Below the pieces are notes generated by a model. It did not search any database, was not told where the DNA came from, and saw nothing but the letters and a program-made list of their open reading frames with translations. A DNA stretch of 9,630 bases, from assembly GCA_016222925.1 (NCBI GenBank), contig JACRQB010000035.1, forward strand, positions 1-9,630, in the 5' to 3' direction. Of the stretch, positions 1-6,817 are shown one piece after another. The first letter of the stretch is position 1. Each line of letters starts with the position of its first letter. The translations under genes and the position numbers were made by a program. The DNA is from Nitrospirota bacterium. Its GTDB lineage: Bacteria; Nitrospirota; Nitrospiria; Nitrospirales; Nitrospiraceae.

Positions 1-53
1 CGACCGGCAACAAGGTCGATTCGTTCCACGTCGCGTTGCAGCTGCAGTACTAA
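1..53 (+). CDS. C-terminal end of an outer-membrane beta-barrel protein (partial)
   Basis: Only the last 16 full codons are in the window, read in the third frame and ending in TAA at 51-53. The visible end reads TGNKVDSFHVALQLQY. Alternating hydrophobic residues and a terminal aromatic residue are the usual signature of the last strand of an outer-membrane beta-barrel, recognised by the BAM machinery. It is followed at once by a strong terminator, which supports a real gene end. The specific family (porin, exporter or other) cannot be told from so short a piece. Confidence 0.6.
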   Translation, partial: TGNKVDSFHVALQLQY

Positions 54-84
54 GCAGCTCGCGTGACGTAGAAGGTCCGTGCTC

Positions 85-130
85 AAGAAAGAGCCGGAAT
101 CCACGCTGTGGGTTCCGGCTCTTTCTTTTT
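85..130 (+). terminator. Strong intrinsic terminator
   Basis: The arms 85-104 and 108-127 pair over 20 positions, with one G-T pair and a three-base loop, and the right arm runs into a T tract ending at 130. It lies 31 bases after the stop of the beta-barrel gene. Because the left arm is A-rich and its complement is T-rich, the same hairpin may also stop minus-strand transcription arriving from the gene that ends at 213. Confidence 0.92.
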
Positions 131-212
131 GTCCTCCTTAGGGAACAGTTCCCTGGTGACACAGTGGAATCAGTCTGTGGCTGTTAGTGGGCGAGTAGAA
201 AGATGTGGAGAG

Positions 213-2588
213 TTACACGAGCACAAGGCCTGCGTCGCGGGTCTTTTCCCATGACGGGGAGGCCAGGAAGACGTTGAATGTCGATTCTGTCCCAGGAAAC
301 CGTTGGCAAGCCTCCCGCATATGCGGATAGGTCTGACATGCCTGCTGGGGTGTGGCGTCTCTAATCAATTGCTCCAACCATCGAGCTTCAGGTTTCGGGA
401 GGGTGATGATGTGATTTTCTCCGGCACAGGTCAGGGTGAGGCTTGATCGTTTTCCTGTTGGTTCACAGGTCACGGCTCCACCAAGCCAGACCACACGCCG
501 TTCCAAGTCTGAATGGTCATCACTCGTCCGTTTCTTGAGCAAGCGGCTGAGCCAGGAGGAAGATACCTGAGGGCGAGGGACTTTATCCTCGAACCACTGA
601 CGGACATTGAGATTGAGTCCACGTCGTTCGAGATAGTTCAAGAGCGATCGTCGGAGCCCTTCACCAAGCCAGGCCGGTGTTTCTGCGCAGTCGTCGTGAT
701 GCAGAAGGTCATTCTCTGCGAAGCCTCGAAATTCAGGCCCGAGAATGCGCAACCCATGGGCAGAGGGAGCCAGCCCTACTGGGCTGTGGGCCGTGACCGT
801 AAAGCGGTGCCAAAAGGCTGATTGAAGGAGATCTGCTGCAACAAGCTGGCGGACTCGTTCGAGTGAATCGACGGTTTCCTGAATCGTCTCCGATGGACAC
901 CCATACATGAGATAGGCGTGGATCAGGATACCTGCATCTTTGAACCCGGCGGCGACCAACGCAGTCTGATCGACGGTGATGCCCTTCTTCATGTTGTCTA
1001 ATAATCGGTCTGATGCGGCTTCGAGTCCTGCTGTGACGGCAATGCAGCCAGAGGCGGAGAGAAGGCGGCACAGGTCCGGTGAAAAGGCGGTTTCGAATCG
1101 GATATTGCCCCACCAGGTAATAGAAATCCGTCGTTCCAGGAGGGCGAGCGCCAATGCCTTCAGTGCGGCAGGTGGAGCGGCCTCGTCTACAAAGTGAAAC
1201 CCTGTTCGTCCCGTCTCGGCGACGAGTTGTTCAATCTGCTGGATGAGCCGCTCGGTCGGTGTCATTTCATAGCGACTAATGTAGTTCAGTCCCACATCAC
1301 AGAACGTGCATTGCTTCCAATAGCAGCCGTGTGCCACGGTCAGTTTATTCCAATGGCCTTCCGACCAGAGACGATGCATGGGGTTGGTGCTGTCCAGAAT
1401 GGTCAGGTAGCGATCCAGTGTCAGGCCTCGATAGGTTGGACAGCCGATATCGTTCATCGTGAAGTCGCCTGATGAGGGATTATCCGCATAGACCACATGA
1501 TCGTTGTGGCGATACATCGTGCGGCACAGCGATTGGCGAGGACGCACGCCGGACAGATGTTCAATTAAGGAGAGGAGCGGACGCTCACCGTTGTCGAGGG
1601 TAATAAAGTCGACATAGTCGAACACTCGTGGGTCGGTAACTCGGCGCAATTCTGTGTTCACATAGCCGCCGCCGATGGCCACCGGCAAATCAGGACGGTA
1701 CTGCTTGAGAGCCTTTGCAATGAGAAATGCCCCATAGAGATTACCTGGAAACGGTATGGAGAGACCGATTAGCGAGGGGTTGACCCGGTTGACGTGTTCC
1801 CAGAATACATCTAGCAGCCATTCATCCGTCACACTCGGTGGTTCCGCCAAAGCAGCGGCGATGTGATCAAACGATGAGGCGCTGCGCCCGATCTGCTCGG
1901 CATATCGGCTCAAGGCGAAGTGCGGTGTAATCGTGGCTTGCACCAAATCGGCGAGATCTTCGAGGAAGAACGTCGCCCATTGTTTGGCTCTATCCTCCAC
2001 TGACACCGCGCGCGCGAATTTCTTACGCCCTCGGAATCGTGGGCCCTGAGGTAATACTCTGGGTTGAATCAAGTGCGAAGCAAGGTCGGGGAGTTTGCCC
2101 TGTAAGAAAGCGACGACCGGTCCGATCATGTCCACGTAGGCGTGTTCGGCTCTCATCATGCCGATGGCTTCCCTGGGAAGGGAGGGTTCCTGGTCGTGCA
2201 GTTGCCGGAAGATATGTCGTAGTCCATCGGGACTGAAGAGGCGCAGCACCATCTCGATGCCGAGATCCGCCTGCTCAACGGCAATATTGCGAAGGTTTGC
2301 TTCAAAGCTCCGTTGAGCCAGGATCTGCTGCACCGCTTCCTCACCAAGCTCAACATTCGAGAGCTCGACTCTGGATTGATTCCCACCGCTGTCGCGAAGA
2401 ACCGTTGGGCCGGAGGAGTCATCTTTCTTGACCACAGGGAGGACCCCACCGTTAGGAATTTCGACGAACTCCGTTTGGGATTTCTTAAACCCGTCCGTAT
2501 TGATGTTGGCGACATTATGGGCAACGACCTCGATCTGTTTGCCGAAGGCAGCCAGGCCTGAGAATGCGGTGTGTATGGCGGATATCAT
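213..2588 (-). CDS. Fusion: flagellar rod (FlgC-like) domain joined to a B12-type radical SAM enzyme
   Basis: The protein has 791 residues from ATG at 2588, chosen over a GTG two codons earlier because GGAGG lies 5 bases upstream. Residues 1-~105 match small flagellar rod proteins: an N-terminal helix with the NVANINTDGFKKS signature (about 26-38) and a C-terminal SNVELGEE...QRSFEANLR helix (about 77-100). From about residue 107 (ADLGIEMVLRLF) the sequence resembles radical SAM proteins with a cobalamin-binding-type domain: PFPGNLYGA (279-287), GGGYVNTE (306-313), then the iron-sulfur motif with Cys422, Cys427 and Cys430 (C-x4-C-x2-C), and FHFVDEAAPP and WWGNIRFE beyond. From memory, relatives start with about 35-40 extra residues that include the first beta-strand, and these are missing here. 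The reaction and substrate are unknown. The flagellar part suggests export to the rod, the enzyme part suggests the cytoplasm, and the two are hard to reconcile. Confidence 0.85.
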   Translation of the reverse strand: MISAIHTAFSGLAAFGKQIEVVAHNVANINTDGFKKSQTEFVEIPNGGVLPVVKKDDSSGPTVLRDSGGNQSRVELSNVELGEEAVQQILAQRSFEANLRNIAVEQADLGIEMVLRLFSPDGLRHIFRQLHDQEPSLPREAIGMMRAEHAYVDMIGPVVAFLQGKLPDLASHLIQPRVLPQGPRFRGRKKFARAVSVEDRAKQWATFFLEDLADLVQATITPHFALSRYAEQIGRSASSFDHIAAALAEPPSVTDEWLLDVFWEHVNRVNPSLIGLSIPFPGNLYGAFLIAKALKQYRPDLPVAIGGGYVNTELRRVTDPRVFDYVDFITLDNGERPLLSLIEHLSGVRPRQSLCRTMYRHNDHVVYADNPSSGDFTMNDIGCPTYRGLTLDRYLTILDSTNPMHRLWSEGHWNKLTVAHGCYWKQCTFCDVGLNYISRYEMTPTERLIQQIEQLVAETGRTGFHFVDEAAPPAALKALALALLERRISITWWGNIRFETAFSPDLCRLLSASGCIAVTAGLEAASDRLLDNMKKGITVDQTALVAAGFKDAGILIHAYLMYGCPSETIQETVDSLERVRQLVAADLLQSAFWHRFTVTAHSPVGLAPSAHGLRILGPEFRGFAENDLLHHDDCAETPAWLGEGLRRSLLNYLERRGLNLNVRQWFEDKVPRPQVSSSWLSRLLKKRTSDDHSDLERRVVWLGGAVTCEPTGKRSSLTLTCAGENHIITLPKPEARWLEQLIRDATPQQACQTYPHMREACQRFPGTESTFNVFLASPSWEKTRDAGLVLV

Positions 2589-2593
2589 AGACA

Positions 2594-2598
2594 CCTCC
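2594..2598 (-). promoter_or_regulatory. Ribosome binding site of the flagellar-radical SAM fusion
   Basis: GGAGG on the minus strand lies 5 bases before ATG at 2588. This spacing favours that ATG over the GTG at 2594, which overlaps the site itself. Confidence 0.8.
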
Positions 2599-2630
2599 GT
2601 TGGATGATCTAGTACGCCTTGTCGAGAGTC

Positions 2631-2657
2631 TTATCGGTTTGTTCAGGAAGAACTTAA
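2631..2657 (-). promoter_or_regulatory. Sigma-28 (FliA)-type flagellar promoter
   Basis: Read on the minus strand, TTAAGTTC (2657-2650) is followed by exactly 11 bases and then ACCGATAA (2638-2631). The textbook sigma-28 pattern is TAAAGTTT, 11 bases, GCCGATAA, so 6 of 8 and 7 of 8 positions match with ideal spacing. The site is about 42 bases before the start codon of the flagellar-type gene, which fits its function. No start-site data are available, so this is a sequence-pattern call. Confidence 0.72.
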
Positions 2658-2799
2658 GCTACGGAGTGGTCTGTGTATCAACCGCTATCAACCGACTGCA
2701 TCCCATACCGTACTCCAGGAATCGTGCCTATCCATACTACAGACGGATTCCCGTTCAACCGATAGATTGGAGAGCTAAAACAATCCAGACTCTCGCATC

Positions 2800-4734
2800 A
2801 TGTCTACCTTTAATCCCTCAACTTCTGATTCCCGATCCAATACCCAGAAATCACGTTTGCTAGTAGGAGAGGAGACGAGCCTGATCCTGGAAGCGGTTCC
2901 GGAGGCCATCTTTTTCTTGGATCACGACAATCGCATACTGTTGCTGAATCCTGTGGCCCAGCAACTTGTCGGGCAAATACGCGATGTAATTGGGCTGGGG
3001 TTTCACGACCTTATTGGATGCTTCATGCCTGGCGAGAGTGAGACGGCCCAGTGCCCATTCACTCGGATGGTGGACACGGGCGAGCTTGTCGTGATCCCTT
3101 CCCACTTTTGGGATCGAGAGGATGGGACTCAGTTTGAGCTCTCGCTCGCGTTCTGGCCCAGAACCCAACAGGGCGTACTAGTCGGTGGCATGGTCGTGGT
3201 CCGTGATCTGACCGATGCCATGGAGATTCAGAGAGATGTGCAACGCGCCGCACGGCTGGCTGAGGATGCGCCGAATCCTATTGTGGAGTTTGATGCGACG
3301 GGTGCCATGCTGTATGCCAACACCGGCTTGCTCAATGTAATGGCTCAATGCGGGCTACTCGAAGCCGGGATCGAAGTGATGTTTCCGGCTGTTCTACCGG
3401 CCATGTTGCAGGAATGTCTCACGACCAATTCCACTCTAATGCGGGTTGAACATGTCGTGGCTGATCGGGTTATTGCTTGGTCGCTCTGTCCCTTGGAGGA
3501 ATTGAAACTCGTTCGTGCATATGGGCTTGACATCACGTCCGATGTGGCCTTGCGTCGAGCGAAAGAAGCAGCTGAAGAGTCGACGCGGGCAAAGGGCATC
3601 TTTCTCGCCACCATGAGCCATGAACTTCGGACTCCGATGAACGGGGTACTGGGGTGCACGCAGCTCCTTAAAGATACATCGTTGACCGACCAGCAGCGGG
3701 AACTCATCGAGACGATGCATCGCTCCGCGGATGCGTTACTGACGTTGGTGAACGACATTCTCGATTTTTCAAAAATTGAAGCCGGCAAGATGACGTTGGA
3801 AGTGGCCGATGTGAATCTGCGGGCACTGATCTGTGACGTGACGACATTAACGGAGGGGTTGGCTTCCCTAAAAGGTCTCACCGTTTCAGTGCAGATTGAT
3901 CCTGACGTGCCAGAAGAGTTCCGAGGGGATCCGATCAGGCTGAGACAGATCCTCTTCAATCTCGTCGGGAATGCGATCAAATTCACTGAACGAGGACGGG
4001 TGACGGTCACTGTGTCCTTGAAACAGGAACGGACGGAGGGATCGGACTCGGTCGTTCTGCAGTGGCGCATTCAAGATACCGGTATTGGAATGACTCCAGA
4101 ACAGCAATCGCGCCTCTTTCAGGCCTATACACAAGCCGACGCATCGACTACAAGGAAATTTGGTGGAACCGGACTTGGCCTCATGATTTGTCATCAGCTT
4201 GTCCAGCTGATGGGCGGTGCCATTACGGTGGAGAGCTCGATTGGCCAGGGCAGTACATTCGCCTACACTACTAATCTGTTACCCGCGATACATCGGGATG
4301 CCTCCGCATCTTCTTTGGGAGCGGACCAACGCACGCTGGGAGAACAGGCTGGATCTCTGCGGGTACTGGTTGCGGATGATAATGAGATCAATCAAGTGGT
4401 GGCCTGTAAATTTTTGCAGAAACTCGGTTGTCATGTCGAAATTGCTCGCACGGGCCGTGAAGCGGTGGAAGCGATCACTCGAACAGTGTATGACGTTGTC
4501 TTGATGGATTGTGAGATGCCGGAGATGGATGGGTATGAAGCCACGCGAGAAGTTCGTCGTCGCGAAGAAGGGACACCGAGCCATCTGCCCATCATGGCCC
4601 TCACCGGTCATGCCTCCGATGAAGATGCCCGGAAGTGTCACCAAGCTGGGATGGATAAAGTCATGACGAAGCCGTTGACGTTGCCGATACTTCGTGCGAG
4701 TCTTCGAGAGCTGTTACAACAAGCCAATTCTTAA
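2800..4734 (+). CDS. PAS hybrid sensor histidine kinase with C-terminal receiver
   Basis: The 644-residue protein is a phosphorelay sensor. It starts with a PAS domain (about 25-140, opening LEAVPEAIFFLDHDNRILLLN) and a second, weaker PAS-like domain (about 150-245). The dimerisation/phosphoacceptor region follows, with SHELRTPMNG and the phosphorylated His274. The ATP-binding domain has the N box (Asn387 to Asn391), DTGIGM (426-431) and GGTGLGL (455-461). The receiver (about 520-640) has Asp526/Asp527, phosphoacceptor Asp570, Thr602 and Lys624. All catalytic residues are present. No membrane segment or signal peptide is visible, so it should be cytoplasmic. No phosphotransfer protein or DNA-binding regulator lies beside it. 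It is divergent from the flagellar-radical SAM gene. The start has no clear ribosome site, so translation may begin elsewhere near the N-terminus. The signal sensed is unknown. Confidence 0.95.
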   Translation: MSTFNPSTSDSRSNTQKSRLLVGEETSLILEAVPEAIFFLDHDNRILLLNPVAQQLVGQIRDVIGLGFHDLIGCFMPGESETAQCPFTRMVDTGELVVIPSHFWDREDGTQFELSLAFWPRTQQGVLVGGMVVVRDLTDAMEIQRDVQRAARLAEDAPNPIVEFDATGAMLYANTGLLNVMAQCGLLEAGIEVMFPAVLPAMLQECLTTNSTLMRVEHVVADRVIAWSLCPLEELKLVRAYGLDITSDVALRRAKEAAEESTRAKGIFLATMSHELRTPMNGVLGCTQLLKDTSLTDQQRELIETMHRSADALLTLVNDILDFSKIEAGKMTLEVADVNLRALICDVTTLTEGLASLKGLTVSVQIDPDVPEEFRGDPIRLRQILFNLVGNAIKFTERGRVTVTVSLKQERTEGSDSVVLQWRIQDTGIGMTPEQQSRLFQAYTQADASTTRKFGGTGLGLMICHQLVQLMGGAITVESSIGQGSTFAYTTNLLPAIHRDASASSLGADQRTLGEQAGSLRVLVADDNEINQVVACKFLQKLGCHVEIARTGREAVEAITRTVYDVVLMDCEMPEMDGYEATREVRRREEGTPSHLPIMALTGHASDEDARKCHQAGMDKVMTKPLTLPILRASLRELLQQANS

Positions 4735-4843
4735 TTCTATCAAACATCGAGGAGCGGTTGAGGCTGATTGCCGTCTGAACGTTTTGATTCATCGGAACTT
4801 TCCTACGCTCTAGAGCGGTACATATAGGGGTAGACTCTATCTA

Positions 4844-4862
4844 GCCACTTCGGTACAGTGGC
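4844..4862 (+). promoter_or_regulatory. Small hairpin just before the DsbA-like start
   Basis: GCCACT (4844-4849) and AGTGGC (4857-4862) form a six-pair stem with a seven-base loop ending three bases before the start ATG at 4866. No Shine-Dalgarno sequence is visible nearby. It could modulate initiation, or it could be chance. Confidence 0.3.
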
Positions 4863-4865
4863 GTC

Positions 4866-5438
4866 ATGAATCCCACTCCTGCATCCGATCGATTTCTGCT
4901 CTATAGCGATTTTAATTGTCCCTTCTGTTATGCACTGCATGAACGGCTGCATGAGATGGGTGTGGTTGGCCGGTGCGAATGGCGTGGGGTTCAGCATGCG
5001 CCACAGTTGCCCCGTCCCATGAAACCGTGGGACGGCTCGTTAGGAGCGGAATTGCGGCACGAAGTTGCGATGGTGCAGCGATTGGCACCGGGGTTGCCAA
5101 TCGCATTGCCTCCTGGGAAGCCCAATACCCTGCCGGCGATTGAACAAGCGGTTGCGCTCTTGCGAAAGGATCTACGGTACGGGATGGACTTTGTTCAGCG
5201 AACCTACCGTGCCTTTTGGTGCGAGGGTCGAGATATTTCCGATCCGCTTGTGTTGAAACAGTTGGCGGGAGAATATTTCACTGAAGATGTTGATGGGGAG
5301 AACCAGGTCGTTGCGCAGAAATGGGAAACAGCTTGGCATGCAACGGGTCAAAATGGAGTTCCTCTCCTCGTGTCTCCGGACGGGGATTTGCTCGTTGGTT
5401 GTGTCCCTCAGGAACAGGTTCGACAGTTCTTCACGTAA
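4866..5438 (+). CDS. DsbA-family thioredoxin-fold protein (cytoplasmic, CPFC)
   Basis: The 190-residue protein belongs to the DsbA-like / 2-hydroxychromene-2-carboxylate isomerase-like / FrnE-type thioredoxin superfamily. It opens with a beta-strand (RFLLYSDFNCPFCYALHERL) carrying the redox pair Cys18-Pro-Phe-Cys21. The helical insertion fills the middle (about 60-155), and a GVPLLV segment near the end provides the likely cis-proline (Pro166). There is no signal peptide, so it probably acts in the cytoplasm, for example in disulfide exchange or a glutathione-related reaction. The presence of both cysteines favours a redox role over an isomerase. It follows the kinase by 131 bases on the same strand, but co-transcription is not evident. 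The substrate is unknown. Confidence 0.85.
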   Translation: MNPTPASDRFLLYSDFNCPFCYALHERLHEMGVVGRCEWRGVQHAPQLPRPMKPWDGSLGAELRHEVAMVQRLAPGLPIALPPGKPNTLPAIEQAVALLRKDLRYGMDFVQRTYRAFWCEGRDISDPLVLKQLAGEYFTEDVDGENQVVAQKWETAWHATGQNGVPLLVSPDGDLLVGCVPQEQVRQFFT

Positions 5439-5666
5439 CAGCTTTGATGATACCGCGGGATTTTTTAAAAGCTGTGGTGTCTCTCCGGAACTTCTCCACT
5501 TCAGACTTTTGCTGATCCAATTTCTTGGCATAGCAGGCAACAAAGAGATCAGTCGTCCTTTTGAGTGCGCTCAAGTAAGCATCAAGCTGAGAGCCGACTG
5601 GTCTGTTATGGATACTCCGGCCGATCGGTTTCTGAATGAGTGGGCTGCCTGCTCTTGGTCATGCCA

Positions 5667-5750
5667 TTACAGGCTGGTCACGATGAAGGCAGCTCCGACT
5701 CCCAGGGCAAATAACAGTACAAACGATAACAGTCCCACGATATACGTCAT
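5667..5750 (-). CDS. 27-residue single-span membrane micro-protein
   Basis: On the minus strand, ATG at 5750 opens 27 codons ending in TAA at 5669-5667. The product begins MTYIVGLLSFVLLFALGVGA and ends AFIVTSL. It is almost entirely hydrophobic, with a glycine-spaced core typical of one transmembrane helix (about residues 4-24). A strong GGAGGG lies four bases upstream, which is the main reason to believe it is translated. It lies alone in a gene-poor gap and was too short for ordinary gene finding. Size and shape recall accessory micro-subunits of membrane complexes (CydX, KdpF and similar), but no specific motif of those families is present. The function is unknown. Confidence 0.6.
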   Translation of the reverse strand: MTYIVGLLSFVLLFALGVGAAFIVTSL

Positions 5751-6059
5751 TACGCCCTCCAGGTTGAAGGCTTATGTGGACCAAATGTTACGTAAGGAGA
5801 TGTGGCATCATCCGTACCAATAGACATCAACTAAATCTTCTAATGAAATCAGTTTGTTAGCTCGATACGCGGAGTGCAAGTGTTTTCACCCGTGAAGGCT
5901 GCAGAGAACGATGGGATCATCTAATTTTCCATGAGACTGACACAACATTAAGAATATCAACCAGTTGTATGTGTGAAACCGTAGCGTAGGGTTTGGAGAA
6001 CAGCGGTGCTCCTTCCTTGCACAGCGAGATTTCTGCAATGAGCTGAAGATCACTGGCAA
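5751..6059. other. Gap with no recognisable gene
   Basis: Apart from the ribosome site of the micro-protein at 5755-5760, I see no protein-like reading frame, tRNA-like cloverleaf or terminator here on either strand. It separates the micro-protein from the dehydrogenase remnant and is locally richer in A and T (for example 5820-5860 and 5920-5970). It may hold the promoter of the micro-protein, but no convincing -35/-10 pair was found. Confidence 0.5.
5755..5760 (-). promoter_or_regulatory. Ribosome binding site of the micro-protein
   Basis: GGAGGG on the minus strand, four bases (CGTA) before the ATG at 5750. It is one of the best ribosome sites in the window, and it fixes the start of the short gene. 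Confidence 0.65.
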
Positions 6060-6581
6060 TCAGAGGCGATCAGGGAACGTCAATTCGGCAATCGCAGACT
6101 TATCCAGATCACCTTTTCCCAGTTCGATTAATCGTCGATATTGGCTCAGTGTTGCCTGTGCGAGTGGTAGTGAGAGGCCGGCTCCCTTGGCCAAGTTGAG
6201 CGCAATGGCCGAGTCTTTCGCGGCGTGGGCTGCTGAAAAGTAACAGTCGTGCGCACGGAGCTGCATATCTTCTCCATCTGTCTCCAGTACTCGCGAGGCA
6301 GCTCCGGTCTGACTGAACACCTCACGCAGGAGAGTCAGATCGATTCCCAGCGCCTTCCCCAGTCCTAACCCTTCTGCCAAGGCGGCGGTATTGCTGTTCA
6401 TCACCATGTTTACGAGCGCTTTAACTGTTGCCGCTTCTCCAGCGGGGCCGATATATCGTACTATCGTACCGAGGCTGTCCAGCACCGGGCGAGCCCCGTT
6501 GAATACTCTCTGCTTGCCTCCACACATGAGATACAAAGTGCCCTGCCGAGCCTGCCATGTGAGCACATCCTTTCCGGAGGC
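6060..6581 (-). pseudogene. Remnant of a beta-hydroxyacid dehydrogenase (3-hydroxyisobutyrate dehydrogenase type)
   Basis: The open frame runs from just after a TAG at 6584-6582 to TGA at 6062-6060. The protein-like part is the C-terminal helical half of the 6-phosphogluconate / 3-hydroxyisobutyrate dehydrogenase superfamily: GTLYLMCGG, then GPAGEAATVKALVNMVMNSN, which contains the lysine and asparagine of the family's catalytic K-x3-N motif, then the long helices ending ELTFPDRL. Full members have about 290 residues and begin with a GxGxMG NAD-binding domain. That half is absent in all three frames upstream, where a mobile element and the lipoprotein gene lie instead. It is therefore 5'-truncated and should be inactive as a dehydrogenase. 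A GTG at 6566 could still start a 168-residue product, but no ribosome site supports it. Confidence 0.8.
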
Positions 6582-6605
6582 CTACGATCAAAGATGGGAT
6601 CGCTA

Positions 6606-6622
6606 GCCCACATTAGTCATGA
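6606..6622 (+). repeat. Left terminal inverted repeat of the MITE-like element
   Basis: 17 bases that match the complement of 6801-6817 at 16 positions (G at 6616 differs). The similarity resumes weakly after a one-base shift. Confidence 0.8.
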
Positions 6623-6800
6623 CGATTCGTGATGAAACCGCCCAGATGCCAGGCGAGACGGGCACGCGGAGCCATGAGGGGCCAAGGCATACTTTGAAAC
6701 AGTATGTCGAGGTCATGAAGGGCGAGCCTGCTCGCTTGGCCGCGCGAAACTCCCGGCCAAGCTAATCGCAGCGGCGTATCGGCGGTTGCAGTAGAAACGT

Positions 6801-6817
6801 TCATGAATAATGTGGGC
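6801..6817 (-). repeat. Right terminal inverted repeat of the MITE-like element
   Basis: Partner of 6606-6622. It contains the ATG (6804-6802) of the short internal reading frame, and its outer edge provides the G of the TAG stop of the neighbouring lipoprotein gene. Confidence 0.8.

Larger units (their letters stand above)
6606..6817. mobile_element. MITE-like non-autonomous element with TA at both ends
   Basis: The ends are inverted repeats: GCCCACATTAGTCATGA at 6606-6622, and the same with one change (GCCCACATTATTCATGA) on the minus strand at 6817-6801. A TA dinucleotide flanks each end (6604-6605 and 6818-6819), as expected for insertion at a TA target by IS630/Tc1-mariner-type transposases. 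Because TA is also symmetric with the repeat, it could instead be part of it. The interior is 178 bases and has no transposase domain. It carries a 9-bp inner inverted repeat (6734-6742 with 6754-6762). A 63-codon frame on the minus strand (6804-6613) starts in one repeat and stops in the other, and may be the collapsed remnant of a transposase gene. The parent element is not identified. Confidence 0.72.

Noticed and set aside
140..154. 15-base palindrome AGGGAACAGTTCCCT between the terminator and the fusion gene's end
   Set aside because: It has no T tract and no known operator match. It is probably incidental or a minor part of the convergent end region.
2600..2863. An 87-codon plus-strand frame ahead of the histidine kinase
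   Set aside because: It overlaps the divergent promoter region and the kinase start in another frame, has no ribosome site and shows no recognisable protein pattern.
3345..4070. A 241-codon open frame on the minus strand opposite the histidine kinase
   Set aside because: It is antisense to well-recognised kinase motifs, has no domain of its own and is rich in Ser/Arg/Thr as expected of a codon shadow.
5438..5475. Inverted repeat ACAGCTTT / AAAGCTGT after the DsbA-like gene as a terminator
   Set aside because: The eight-pair stem has a 22-base loop and no T tract after it, so it is too weak for an intrinsic terminator call.
5287..5823. A 178-codon plus-strand frame overlapping the DsbA-like gene and the following gap
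   Set aside because: Its first third is a frame-shadow of the DsbA-like gene and the rest has no protein-like pattern or domain. It also runs antisense across the micro-protein.
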